From assembly GCA_947044405.1 (NCBI GenBank), contig CAMRHE010000011.1, positions 7,670,501 through 7,734,500 of the forward strand: a stretch of 64,000 nt of DNA, in the 5' to 3' direction. A model generated the notes under the pieces. That model made no database searches, was not told the origin of the DNA, and saw nothing but the letters and a program-made list of their open reading frames with translations. A program made the position numbers and the translations under genes. Source of the stretch: Leptodactylus fallax. Taxonomy: Eukaryota; Chordata; Amphibia; Anura; Leptodactylidae. Shown piece by piece: positions 23,195 to 33,954 of the stretch (position 1 is its first letter; every line of letters begins with the position of its first letter).

Positions 23195-23278
23195 TGAGCC
23201 CAAAACAAATCTTGACAAGTTTTCCCATCTCTAGTTACCACCCTTTTTTAATATGAAAACCACATAAAATATAGTAAT

Positions 23279-23745
23279 TGTTAAGAATTTCAGTACTTCT
23301 TGCCTTAAGGGTGCCATGCCGACGTATGAAGCTTTCTGCAGCTATCAGAGGTCTGAGACAATGAACCAATCGACAGCTGAGGAGGGCTATGTAAAGTCTT
23401 TTCTGAACTCCTCATGTGCCTGTTATTAGTTAATTGTTAGTTAGGCTACAGAGCTCTGTTCATACCTATTCATATGTTTGTTGTACTACTGACTGACTTG
23501 TTTACCGGGTATTCGCTTGTTTCCAGACATGGCATGGACATGTTTATTCCTTTAATTCTTCTGTTTAGATCTGCCTTGTTAGCTTTTGCTGTGGATCCTG
23601 GTTTGATTTCACTTGGTAGTGCATCTATTTCTCACACTCACAAGTTGTTTCTGGGGTGATAAACTTGGTCCAAATTCAGCTCAAGTCTAACCATCTTTTT
23701 CCAGGCTAAAAAGTTTGGGGTGCATTGATTCTATCTCTCTGTATA
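23279..23745 (+). repeat. Gypsy 1 5' LTR
   Basis: Matches the 3' LTR at 33955-34463 over most of its length, starting TGTTA. Its 3' boundary is unclear because a PLE-type remnant begins near 23740. The LTR would carry the promoter and polyadenylation site. Confidence 0.7.
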
Positions 23746-24000
23746 GTGTGTAGATGATTCCAGGCACTCCACGTTTAGAAAAAAGTGGAAAAAAAAAATA
23801 TTTTGATTCTACATCTTATAATAGTAGTACCTGTATCTGAGCGGCTTGCAAAGTTACAGCATAATATCAAACAATGCAGGTATCACTTTAGATATTGGTA
23901 TATGTGAATATTGGTCTTAATAAGGTCCCAGAAGCTTCAGGAGTTAAACCTTCATCAGTGGGAAGACTAGGTACCACAGAAGTGAAATGCCTTGTAGTAA
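23746..24000 (-). mobile_element. PLE-type 3' end remnant with a hammerhead-like motif
   Basis: Contains a minus-strand hammerhead-like fold at 23926-23963 (separate entry). The rest is AT-rich with no protein homology. It appears to sit just inside the Gypsy 5' LTR. Confidence 0.4.
23926..23963 (-). ncRNA. Hammerhead-like motif
   Basis: On the minus strand the order is TCCCA (stem I), CTGATGA, AGG-loop-CCT (stem II), GAA, GCTTC (short palindromic stem III and cleavage triplet TTC), then TGGGA (stem I partner). Stem I is a perfect 5-bp pairing. The conserved A15.1 is replaced by G, so activity may be reduced. Confidence 0.5.
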
Positions 24001-24449
24001 CTCATGTGACATGTAAGTAGAGATGTAGTCCTGCAGAAGCGTGCTCAGCCGCCCCAAGTATAGAGGAGCTGTGCAGAAGTATGTGTAGTCCTGCTGCCTC
24101 TGGAGGATGCTTTGGACGAAACTATGACCCTTGTCATTCGCCTAGACTGGCGTTTAAGAGAACACAGAAAAGAACATACCTTGGTCTCCACTTGAGCCCA
24201 CTCCTGAGACACACACGGAAGCTATGCAGTTAGGATCCACTATGTGTGCTCGTGACATGTGATTATTCTGAAGACAGCAGGGTCGGTGTTTCTACTGCGT
24301 AGATGCTGGTTATGTGCTTAAACACTGTTCAGGAAGACCACCTAGGCAGTCAAGTAATTCCCATTATTTCTAAAAAGAAAATTCTTTTCCCAGTAAAAAT
24401 TTTCTTTTAAAATTGATGATTTAGATAATATATATGATAATTTCATATT
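24001..24449. other. Unassigned DNA inside Gypsy 1
   Basis: This is where gag would lie, but no gag motif or zinc knuckle is visible. It may be a replacement by other DNA. Confidence 0.35.
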
Positions 24450-24905
24450 TGGCGAAGCTTTTGTAGACTGTGATTCAGCAGGCAACTTGTAGTGACCTTA
24501 GATGTAGGCTCAATGCATTCTGAGTCAGTTTCCTTTTTTGTACTTGAAAATTTGACTATAGAATTGTTTTTGGGTTTTCCTTGGTTATGGACACATAATC
24601 CCATAATTGACTTGGAATTAGGGGAATTGGAGGAAATGGAGTTTTAAATGTCTGAAATCTTATATATCTCTGACTATTGCTACTGTTTCTAAGAATATTC
24701 TATCCTTGCCCGAATACATTCAAGATTTTTCTGATTTTTTTTTTAAGCTGGTAGTGAATTGTTCCCTCCTCAAAGACCATATGACTATACTATTGATCTT
24801 CCCCGTGATGTGAAACTCTCTAAGAGATGGTTATATAATTTTTCTGGTCCAGAAAGACAGGCCATGAAAGGTTATATTAGCAAAGGCCACATGTGCCCTT
24901 CTATA
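24450..24905 (+). pseudogene. Gypsy 1 protease and RT N-terminus
   Basis: Near 24465 the frame reads AFVDCDSAGNLV, a damaged form of the aspartic protease motif (F-V-D-S-G-A-A-G-N). Further on, residues LPEYIQDFSDFF, then FPPQRPYDYTIDLPR, SGPERQAMKGYI and KGHMCPSIS match the sequence leading into Gypsy RT. The frame changes near 24745 and ends where the TTAA repeat begins. The protease would process gag-pol; the DSG triad is lost here, so it is inactive. Confidence 0.7.
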
Positions 24906-27402
24906 TCCCTAGCAGCAGCTGTGCAATTTGGAAACTACACCCTCAAGGAATATATCAAGGGGTATAGTGAACATTTTGACCCCACTACTGTTTCACAAAT
25001 TTTATTAACATTGAGACATGAAAATGAAAAATTACTTTTTTTCCCAATAAACCTTAAATGTAGCCCCAAATTTTTCATTTTAACAAGAGATTAAAGGAGA
25101 AAAATCACCTAGCAGTTCATTACAGTTTCTCCTGAACACGGACATACCCCATAGGTGGATGTCAACTACTGTATGGGTACATGGAGGGGTTCAGCATGGA
25201 AAGAGTGCTATTTGGCTTTTGGAGGGCAGATTTTGCTAGAATAGTTTTCAGGTGCCATGTCACATTTGCAGAATCCCTAAAGTTTCAGTATAATGGAAAC
25301 CCCATAAAGTGACTTCATTTTGGAAACTACACCCCTCACAGAATTTATCAAGAGATATTATTAGAATTTTAAGCCCAAAAGTGTTTCCCAAAAATAAATT
25401 TGTGCAAAGTTAAAAATGTATTTTTTATAGAACTATGCCATTTCAGTGCCCTATATGTTTAGCCCACTTTGTGTCAACAGAGGCATGCACTCATAAAGCT
25501 TTTAAGTGGTTTATCCTGGGTACAACAAAGTTGCATATGTATAAAGCAGTTTATGTGGGCATAAACTGCTGTTTGGGCACACAGCAGGGCACACAGCAGC
25601 ACTTTTTAGCTTCTGGAGTATAGATTTAGACCGTCTGGTTTCTGGATGCCACATTGTTTTTACAGAGCACCAGAGGTTCCAGTAACGCGGAATTCCCCAA
25701 AAAGTGACCTCATTTTGTAAGTGCCATTTTATAATTTTATGACATGGGGTCCAAAAACTAACAATCTAGATCTGTGCTCCATATGTAGGTTTAAACTGCT
25801 GTTTGGGCACAGCTGGGTACAGAAGTGGAGGAGTGTTATTTGGTTTTTGGAGCACAGTTTGGTTTTTGGACTTCATGCCACTTTTGCAGAGCCCCTGAAT
25901 TGGCAGAAAAGGAAAATCAGTGACTCCATTTTGGAAACTATACTCCTCAAGGAAGTTATCAAGCAACCCTTGAGTGTTGCATTAATTTGGTTTCATAAAT
26001 GAATGTGTAGCTGATGCAGTGAAAAGTGAAAATTGCAATTTTTCAGAGATACGCTATTTCAATGCTGATACTGCACTTAGCATGTGTCAGCTGAGACACA
26101 CACTTCAAAAAATGGGAGCACCAAGATCCCTATTATTTTCCCAGTAGCTCCTATGATTGGAGGGGGGTGACTTCTGGTGTCTTTTCCCTCGTAAACTCTA
26201 AATCTGGGGTGTACCCTGATATATGCTGGCACAGTTTATACATTCCCTTCCTGCCGCAGCCAGTTTTGTTCTAATGATTTGGCAATTTTGGGGGTTTTGT
26301 CTTCACATAGTGCAAGCTATATATATATTTTTTTTAATGTAGCAATATTAGGGCTTTTTATTCGGGATGATGTGCTTTTTGTAATGACACCATTTTGGGG
26401 TGCCTATAATTTATTGACAAAAATGTTATCTCTTTCTTTGTGGATTTAAAAAATAAATAAAAAAAATTCTTGCATCGCTTTTATGTTTTACATTTTTTGC
26501 TGCACAGTGTACAGCTATTGGTACAATTACATGTGACACCTAATTTATTTTGGTTTTTTATGCATTACTAATTTTGCAGAACAAAAAAAGTATTTGGAGA
26601 CATAAATCAAGTGTTTTTTCATCAACATATTTTGAAGGACATAACATTTTTATTTTTTTGTTCAAAGAGGGCTTATTTTTGTGGGACTAACTGTGCTTCT
26701 CATTGGTACTGCTTGGGGTACATAGGATTTTTGATCACTTTTTATACCATATTGAGGCGAGATACAAAAAATCATTACTTCCGACATTTTTTTTCGTGTT
26801 TTTATTTTTATTTTTCACGACATTCACTGTTCAGGTTAAATAATTTTTCAGTTTTATTGCACAGGTTATGGATGTGGCAATACCAAATATGTATTTTTCT
26901 TATAAATTATTAGATTTTTTTTTACATAACTCATTATACATAGGGAATGGGCATTTTTTGGCATTTGATTTAGTAATTCTTTTTCACACTTTTGATTTTT
27001 TTTTCTTTTTACACTTTTTTTTATGTCCCACTAGGGGACTTGAGAAGATCCATGGTTCAGTAGTATACACTGCAATACACATGTATTGCAGTGTATTCAG
27101 GAAGTCAGCCTATGCACTTCCTCTTCTCTCGGGAGGATCAACCAGGTATATGGTACAGGCAGACCCGGACTCACTGGTCAGAACCTGGGCTGCCCAAAAT
27201 AGGTATCGGCAGCCCCCAAACTTGCCACGGGAGGGCCAATGGGGGTCACCAATCAGAGCTCAGTTCTGACCAGGGAAAATTGAGCAGGGTTTTAGCTATA
27301 AATTACAACTAATAGCCGCTCCAGAGGCTGCCCTCTCAGTGTATGAGCAGGCATGAGGCTTCGCTAAAGTGCCATAATAGTATGGCATGTATTGTTAAAG
27401 TG
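24906..27402 (-). repeat. Long TTAA-ended repeat, copy 2 (inverted), inside Gypsy 1
   Basis: On the minus strand it starts TTAACACTTTAACAATACATG near 27406 and contains the TTTCCAAAATGGGGTC-type periodic blocks (complements near 24920, 25325, 25710 and 25935). The end facing 24906 is inside the repeat, so it is truncated. About 60 bp of RT coding sequence between KGHMCPS and the NKITVKN block is missing at the junction, which suggests a deletion during or after insertion. The first TTAA is shared with the RT sequence at 27402-27405. Confidence 0.6.
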
Positions 27403-27941
27403 TTAAATAAAATTACTGTTAAAAATCAATACCCTCTTCCTCTTGTTCCCAACTTACTTAATAAAATCTCTGGAGCTAGGTGGTTCTGCATGCTCAAACT
27501 ATGGGGAGCTTATAATCTTGTGCAAATTCACAAGAGGGAGGAGTGGAAGATGGCCTTCAACACCCCAGAGGGTCAAGATGAATATGTGGTCATGACATTT
27601 GGCTTAATGCTCCTTCTGTTTTCCAAAATTTAGTTAATGATATTTTTCAAAATTTTATTGAACCCTTTGTTTAGTTGTGTTTTCCTATGATTGATTCTCT
27701 CACGTTAAACACTTAAGATTGGTTCTCCAGGTACTCAGAGAGAACCACTTATATGCTAAGATTGAAAAGTATGTCTTTGATGTTCAAGAGATTACTTTTT
27801 TGGGTCTCGATGGATCCTGCCAAAGCTAGTGTAGATTGGGTATGCCCTATCTCTCTTAAAGCCTTGCAGAGATTTTTGGGCTTTGCTAATTATTATAGGA
27901 AATTTTTTTCATGATTTCTCTTCCATAGCAAAACCCCTAAC
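27403..27941 (+). pseudogene. Gypsy 1 reverse transcriptase core
   Basis: The frame resumes at LNKITVKNQYPLPLVPN, then GARWFCMLKLWGAYN and EWKMAFNTPEGQDEY, matching the Gypsy RT fingers. The catalytic YLDD box is not intact: the stretch after PSVFQNLVNDIFQNFIEPF has a stop, and the expected box is scrambled (CFPMIDSL). Downstream, LKALQRFLGFANYYRKF marks the thumb/connection. It then breaks at AKPLT, where the first hAT-like element inserted. Several stops show it is inactive. Confidence 0.75.
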
Positions 27942-29994
27942 CAGGCTCGGGGAATTCCCCGGTACCCCAGTGGGCCCAGTGCCTTTAGGTGGAGGCCAAA
28001 GGGGCCCCCGGGCTCTGGAGCCTGATGACTCTGGTTCCCTGAGTCAGGCCTGGCCACATCGTTAACAGAAAGGGGCCCTGCATCATGTGCCGCAGTGCCT
28101 CTTTCCAATAGAAGCGTGCCCAGAGGAGGTATGTGAAAACAACAAACATATTTCTCACCTCTCCTGGGTGTCCGGCGATCCATTTCTGGCCTGTAGCTGA
28201 TGTCACGCCTTCTGGATGTCACCGCTGAGGCCTGTGAGTGAGCCTCAGCAGTTACTAGAGGCACACTGGCTCCATAATTTGAGTGTGCCCCACATGACCA
28301 CTGAGGCCTAATCACAGGCCTCAACATTGAAATCCGGAACGCATGACGTCAGCTGCAGCCCTGAAGAAGAAGCTAGCGGGACTGGGAGCAGCACAAGGAT
28401 GCCCAGGAGAAGCAAGGCAAGGTGAGTATAACCGTTTGTTATTTTGTCTCACCTCCCCTGGGCCTCCAATTATTATACTCTGTGGCCTGAAGAGATCCCC
28501 AGAGTCTAATAATACTGTAGCACTGAAACGAATGGGCGAACCTCTCAAATATTCGTCAAAATGAGGGGTTCACCTTAAGCAGCTTGAGGCTCTGTGTGTG
28601 GGCCCTCTGGAGAGCACATTAAATTGTGTGGGGCCACTGTGGAGCATTATACTGTATATATTGTATTAGTAATTAGTATTAGCTTATCTTTGCATTGCAT
28701 ATCTTTGTTGTAACACACAGAATTTCCCCATGGTGGGACTATTAAAGGATTATTATTATTATACTGGGGAGGTGCTCTGGGGAGCATATTATATTGTGTT
28801 GGGCCACTTTTGAGCATATTATACTGTCTGGGGCCACTGTGAAGAACATATTATACTGGGGATGGCCTCTCGGTAGCATAGTATATTGTTTGGGGCCACT
28901 GTGGAGCATTATACTTGGGGGCACTGTGGAGCATTATAGTAGGAGGGCCCTCTGAAGAGCATATTATATGGTGTGGGGCCACTGTGCTGCATGTTATACT
29001 GTCTGAGGCCACTGTGGAGCATTATGCTGAGGGTCTCTGGGAAGCATATTATATTGTGTCGGGCCACTGTGAAACTTTATACTGGGGGGCAGTGTGAAGA
29101 GACTATTATATTGTGTCGAGCTTCTCGGAAGTATATTATACTCTGTGGGGCTACTGTGGAGCATTATACTGGGGTGGGACTGTGAGGAGCATAGTATACT
29201 GTGTGGGGCCACTGTGGAGCATATTATATTGTCTGGGGCCACTGTGGGGAACATATTATCATGGGGTCCTCTGGGTAGCATATTATATTGTATGAGGCCA
29301 TTGTGGAGCATTATGCTGGGGGTCTCTGGGAAGCATATTATATTGTGTTGGGCCACTGTGGAGCATTATACTGGGGGGACCTCTGGGAAGCATATTATAT
29401 TGTTTGGGGCTTCACGGAAGCATATTATAATCTGTGAGTCCACTGTGGAGCATTATACTGGGGGACTGTAGGGAGCATATAATACTGTGTGGGGCCACTA
29501 AGGGGTATTATACTGCATTGGGGCTCTGGAAAGCATATTATACTGAGTGGAACATTATATACCATACGCAGCCACTATTGGGGGCCCAGGGGAGCATTTT
29601 ATACTGTGGAGCGTTATATACTACATGGATCATTATATACCATGTGGTGCATTGTACTGGGGGGGGGGCTCAAAATTCCTGTTGGTAGCCCTTTGTGCTA
29701 TGTCTGCATCACAGCTACCTGACTATAACCTTGCACATGCGTATAGTACTCCATGGCCATGTCATTCCCCATACAGTACTGGGGCCTGCACAGTACTATA
29801 GTGGATGACTATACTGGGAACATACTCAGTAACGCTGGATAGTCAGCACATATGTAAGGGAAGGAGCCATGATGTAGGATATTATCAGGAAGCTGTTGGT
29901 GGGTCCTAGAACCCTCAGTTTGACACTGGGTTTCGGTGGTGGGCCCCTAGAAACAATTCCACTGGTGGACCCTAGACATCCCAGTCTGACACTG
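27942..29994 (+). mobile_element. hAT-like non-autonomous element A in Gypsy 1
   Basis: The 8-bp duplication CCCCTAAC lies at 27934-27941 and 29995-30002. The ends are CAGGCTCGGGG on the left and CCAGTCTGACACTG on the right, partly matching inverted repeats that start CAG. Inside are a GC-rich core, a hairpin at 28471-28516 and a minisatellite (28600-29660). No transposase was found. The Gypsy frame continues directly from AKPLT to LTDLMKKGADL once the element and one duplication are removed. Confidence 0.75.
28600..29660 (+). repeat. Minisatellite, about 30-bp unit, in element A
   Basis: Unit near GGGGCCACTGTGGAGCATTA, followed by TACTG and variable bases, repeated with many variants, sometimes with added bases. 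The same unit, or its complement, occurs at 30850-31060, 32640-33020, 40240-40800 and 44780-45005. Open frames through it are by-products. Confidence 0.85.
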
Positions 29995-30002
29995 CCCCTA
30001 AC

Positions 30003-30038
30003 TGACCTTATGAAAAAGGGGGCTGACTTAGTTTATTG
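30003..30038 (+). pseudogene. Gypsy 1 short pol segment between two insertions
   Basis: Encodes TDLMKKGADLVY, the segment between RT and RNase H in Gypsy pol. It is 36 bp long because elements A and B inserted on either side. It shows the two hAT-like elements entered the same Gypsy within 40 bp of each other. Confidence 0.7.
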
Positions 30039-31140
30039 CAGGGGTCTCAAACTCACGGCCCACGTGCCAACTGCGGCCCTCGGGACAATAGTTTGCGGCC
30101 CCCACCTCAATATCAAAGTTTAATGTTAGTGCGGCACGAGTTTGATACGAATGGCACCAGGGGCGCACTGTCTGGGGGTGGCATTTTTTACTATCTAATG
30201 TAAACCAGCCCAGGACAGGCTGCTTTAAAAAAAACAACGCTGAGCGGGGCCTGTCCTGGGCTGGCTTACGAGATGTCCGCATCACAGCGTAGGCAGCGAT
30301 ATAATGACGTCATCGCGCTTCCTACGCTGAGACATAGACGTCTCGGACAAGAGGAGGAGGCGGCGGCTGCATCAAGGCATCGCAGGTAGGTGAAGATAAG
30401 TTTTTTTTTATTTATATAAATAGACTGTTACCTGCTGGAGTATCCCCGGCAGGTGACAGCCTATTTATTTCCCTACCCGGCGTCTGCTCGTGGCCGCCCC
30501 CCGCTTCCCCCTTTTGCTATGGAACGCAGGAGAGGAAGTGGATGCCGCTGTGAGCCGGAGTATAATAATCGGAGATCCAGGGGAGGTGAAGGAACATATA
30601 AACCAATGCTACTCACCTCTCCTGCGATCCGCTGTCACTCCGAGCAGGCTTGGGCGCTCTGGTGACATCATTAGGTCGCGTCGGCGGCCTCATTACGTGA
30701 CTTAATTAGACAGGGCCGAAAGCTGCTGGGACTGCTCTGGTTTCCAGTATAGGTAAGTAACACTGGTTTTTATGTTTGTCACCTCCCCTGGGTCTCCGAT
30801 CATTATACTCTGGGTTCTGAAAAGAACCCAGAGTATAATAATAGTTCTTGGGTGGGCAACTATGGGGCACAATACCGTGTGCAGGGGCCACTATGGAGCC
30901 TAATACCAGTGTAGGGGCCACTATGGAGCATAATACCGTGTGCAGGGGCCACAATGGAGCATAATACAAGTGCAGGGGCCACTAGGGAGCATAATACAAG
31001 TGCAGGGGCCACTAGGGAGCATAATACCGTGTGCAGGGGCCAATATGGAGCATATTACCGGTGTGGAAAACCTGATTCGGCCCAGCCTCATCCAGACTCT
31101 ACCTCCAGCGGCCCCCGGGTAAATTGAGTTTGAGACCCCT
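30039..31140 (+). mobile_element. hAT-like non-autonomous element B in Gypsy 1
   Basis: Flanked by GTTTATTG at 30031-30038 and 31141-31148. Inverted ends start CAGGGGTCTCAAACTC and end GAGTTTGAGACCCCT(G). The last G may belong to either element or duplication. This is a typical hAT signature. A hairpin at 30800-30842 and a minisatellite lie inside. No transposase was found. Confidence 0.85.
30850..31060 (+). repeat. Minisatellite in element B
   Basis: Units such as GGGGCCACTATGGAGCATAA with TACCGTGTGCAG. Related to the other four minisatellites of the window. Confidence 0.85.
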
Positions 31141-31960
31141 GTTTATTGGAACCCAGATGCTATCTTGTCCTTTGAGTCTCTTAAGCGTAGTTTTATGGAA
31201 GCTCCAGTATTAGTTCTACCTGACCTTTCACATCTCATCATAGTAGAAGTTGATCTCTCAGAAGTAGGTGTAGGGGTATTATTGTCTCAAAGGTTCTGTT
31301 CCTAGGACTAAATTGCGTCATTGTGCTTTCTTCTTGCTCAAATTCTCTCCTGCTTAGAAGAATTATGATATCAGCAATCATGAACTTCTAGCTATTAAAT
31401 GGGCCTTTGAAGAATGATGTAATTCTTTAAAGGGAGCTAGACATAGAATTACAGTTCTCACTGACCATAAGAACCTCACCTTTTTAGAATCCACCAAGAG
31501 ACTAAATCCCAGACAGGCTAGGTGGGCATTATGCTTTATCAGGTTTGATTTTGTGGTAACCTATAGACCCAGGTCTAAAAATATTAAGTCTGATGCCTTG
31601 TCTCAAAGTTTTTTTCCTCCCTAACCCCTGAACCAATTCTCTCTGAGGGATGGTGATTTCTGCCGTTTCTTCTGATCTCACTTCTGAAATCAGAAAGAAT
31701 CAGCAATTAGCCCTTCAGTTGGTTTAAGTTGTCAATTGGTGAATTATTTGTACCTCCTCGATTTAGACTTAGATTATTGAACAAATTGCAAACTTTACTT
31801 TGGTGTGGTCATCCAAGAATTTCTCGTACTAAAAAAGTTTACTGGTTGCCAACAGTGTCTCATGATAGCATAGCCTATGTCTCTGTCTGTGATAGCTGTG
31901 CTCAGACCCTGTAGGCTAACTTCTTCCATTGCTAGTCCCTCAAATACCATGGACCCATTT
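31141..31960 (+). pseudogene. Gypsy 1 RNase H and integrase zinc-binding region
   Basis: The frame reads VEVDLSEVGVGVLLSQ, then [32 protein letters not shown] and [13 protein letters not shown], the usual Gypsy RNase H blocks. Near 31800 the zinc-binding part of integrase appears as WCGHPRISRTKKVYW and VCDSCAQ (HHCC-type; the two final cysteines are present). Several stops (for example within WAFEE*CNS) and frame changes occur. It stops at the third hAT-like insertion. RNase H removes the RNA template; integrase inserts the cDNA. Confidence 0.75.
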
Positions 31961-31968
31961 CATTACTC

Positions 31969-33027
31969 CAGGGGCGTAAATACTGGGGTAGCAGCGGTAG
32001 CGGCTGCCACAGGGCCTGGGACATTCGGGGGTCTGGAGCCCTGTGGCAGCAGCTACCTCGAACCCCACAAATCAGTGGCATAGCGATCGTGGTCGCAGGG
32101 GGTGTGATTGCAACCGCACCCGGCAGGGTACGGGCCCGCAGCCAGCTGGAAATGGCCGGGGCCCTGGACCACTACGATAGCGGTCAGGGAAAGCCTGGTT
32201 CCCCGACCGCTATACATACTGTTATTGGAAAGGGGCCCTGGCATATTGCAAGCCCCTTTCCAGTAGATGGTAGGGCAGGGCACCCAGGGGAGGTAACTGA
32301 AAACAATAAATACATATTCTCACCTCTCCTGGACATAGCGTTCTCTCTGGCGCTCTTCCGTCATGACTGAGGCCTGTGATTAGGCCCCAGCGGTCACATG
32401 GGGCGCGGCCGCGAATGACGTCAGTGCGCCCCCACGTGACCGCTGAAGCCCAATCACAGGCCTCAACAGCGACGTTGGAAGTGGGCCTGAAGACGCTGAA
32501 GATGGCAGGATGGAGCAAGGATGACAAGGAAAGGTAAGGCAAGGTGAGTATGAGACTTTATTATTTTTAATCACCTTCCCTGGGCCTCCGATTATTATAC
32601 CCTGGGGTCTGAGGAGACCCCAGAGTATAATAATAGCACCGAAGCATAGGGGGGCTGTTGGGAGCTTATACTACTGTGTGGGGGCCACTGTAGAGCATAT
32701 ACTACTGGGTGGGGGCCACTGTGGAGCATATAATACTGGGTGGGGGCCACTGTAGAGCATATAATACTGGGTGGGGGACACTGTAGAGCATATAATACTG
32801 AATGGGGGCCACTGTAGAGCATATAATACTGGGTGGGGGCCACTGTGGTGAGCATATAATACTGTGTGGGGCCCACTGTGGGGGGCATCTAATACTGGGT
32901 GGGGACCACTGTGGGAAGCATATAATACTGTGTGGGGACCACTGCGGGGAGCATATAATACAGGGCGGGGGCCACTGTGTGGAGCATATTATACTGTATG
33001 GGGCTACTGTGGGTAACATACTGTGTG
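31969..33027 (+). mobile_element. hAT-like non-autonomous element C in Gypsy 1, one recognisable end
   Basis: The 8-bp duplication CATTACTC lies at 31961-31968 and 33028-33035, so both insertion borders are exact. The left end starts CAGGGGCGTAAATAC, a hAT-like terminus, but the right end is the last minisatellite unit, not an inverted repeat. A hairpin (32592-32634) and a minisatellite are inside. No transposase was found. Confidence 0.7.
32640..33020 (+). repeat. Minisatellite in element C
   Basis: Units such as GGGGGCCACTGTAGAGCATA with TAATACTGGGT. Runs to the right border of element C. Confidence 0.85.
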
Positions 33028-33035
33028 CATTACTC

Positions 33036-33950
33036 GTACTTTCTTTTGAGGGGAAGTCATCTGGGTAGTTGATTATTTCAGTAAAATGTGTAATATCATT
33101 CCATTAGCTCAACTCTCAAATGCCAAAACTATATCCAGATTATTTACTGATCATACTGTTTGCTTACATGGTATTCCAGATGATATAGTCACTGATAAAG
33201 GTGTTCAATTTGTCTCTGCATTTCATCCTAAGACCAATGGTCAGACAGAACGTTTTAACCAAACACTTGAACAATACCTTAGGTGTTATATTTCTTAAAT
33301 TCAGTGTTTGTGGGCAACTTGTCTCCCTTTAGCAGAATTTGCCATTAATAATCGGCATCATGTTTCTCTGAATACTTTGCCGTTTTTCTAGAAGTGGATT
33401 AAGATAAACTGCGCACAGTTTGATCTCAGGTTCAGTTGAACCTGAGGAAATCCCAATTAATCTCTAAGAGACATACAGGTAAAAGATATTCAGCAATTCC
33501 TATTTTTACTGTGGGGGGAAAGGTGTAGCTCTCTGCAAAAAAAGGTACAACTTAAGATTCCATCTCATAAGTTTGGTCCAAGACATATTGGCACGTACGA
33601 AATTCTTGAAATTATTAAACCTGTGTCTTTTCCTTACGTCTCCCTCCATCTTATAGGATACATAGTGTTCTTCATAAGTCTTTCCTGAAAAAAATTTGCC
33701 TCTGGTTACCCTGCCTAAAAAACCCCCACCCCCTGTTCAAGTGAAAGGAGATCTAGAATTAAAGTTCAAAATATTATTGACTCGTAAGATTAGAGGTGCA
33801 CTCCAATACTTGGTACATTGGAAGGGCTATGGGCAAGAAGAAATAACTTGTTCAGTTCATTCAGATTTGCTGGTTAGAAATTTTCACAGGAAGTTTCCAA
33901 TGAAACTAGGTCTGGGGGATAGGGGTATGGTGTCCTCTCATAAAAGAGGA
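33036..33950 (+). pseudogene. Gypsy 1 integrase core and chromodomain
   Basis: The core reads [11 protein letters not shown] (first catalytic Asp), [28 protein letters not shown] (second Asp) and then directly [15 protein letters not shown] (Glu). About 18 residues normally between FVS and AFHP are missing, in frame. A later segment has LEIIKPVSFPYVSL. The chromodomain appears as IRGALQYLVHWKGYG followed by LLVRNFHRKFP near 33790-33900. Stops are frequent. A chromodomain targets integration to chromatin in chromovirus-type elements; this is family knowledge. Confidence 0.75.
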
Positions 33951-33954
33951 GTAC

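Larger units (their letters stand above)
19791..23240 (+). repeat. Interspersed repeat R-A, copy 2, split by a Tc1 and a LINE
   Basis: Segments 19791-19874, 21411-21604 and 23214-23240 join into one R-A copy after removing the Tc1 at 19875-21410 and the LINE at 21605-23194. It continues past the shared block CCTTAGAGAGCTAGAAATTGG and ends in CATCTCTAGT. The family is unclassified. It also appears at 5240-5465 and 42481-42984. Confidence 0.65.

Noticed and set aside
28994..29356. 120-residue minus-strand open frame with repeated residues
   Set aside because: It lies in the minisatellite of element A; a unit near 30 bp keeps the frame open by chance and gives repeated peptides.
32702..33019. 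105-residue minus-strand open frame rich in Pro, Ser, Ile and Cys
   Set aside because: Same cause: translation of the minisatellite in element C.
28600..33020. Possible CRISPR-like array
   Set aside because: Units are contiguous and variable, with no unique spacers, and the sequence is clearly from a vertebrate.
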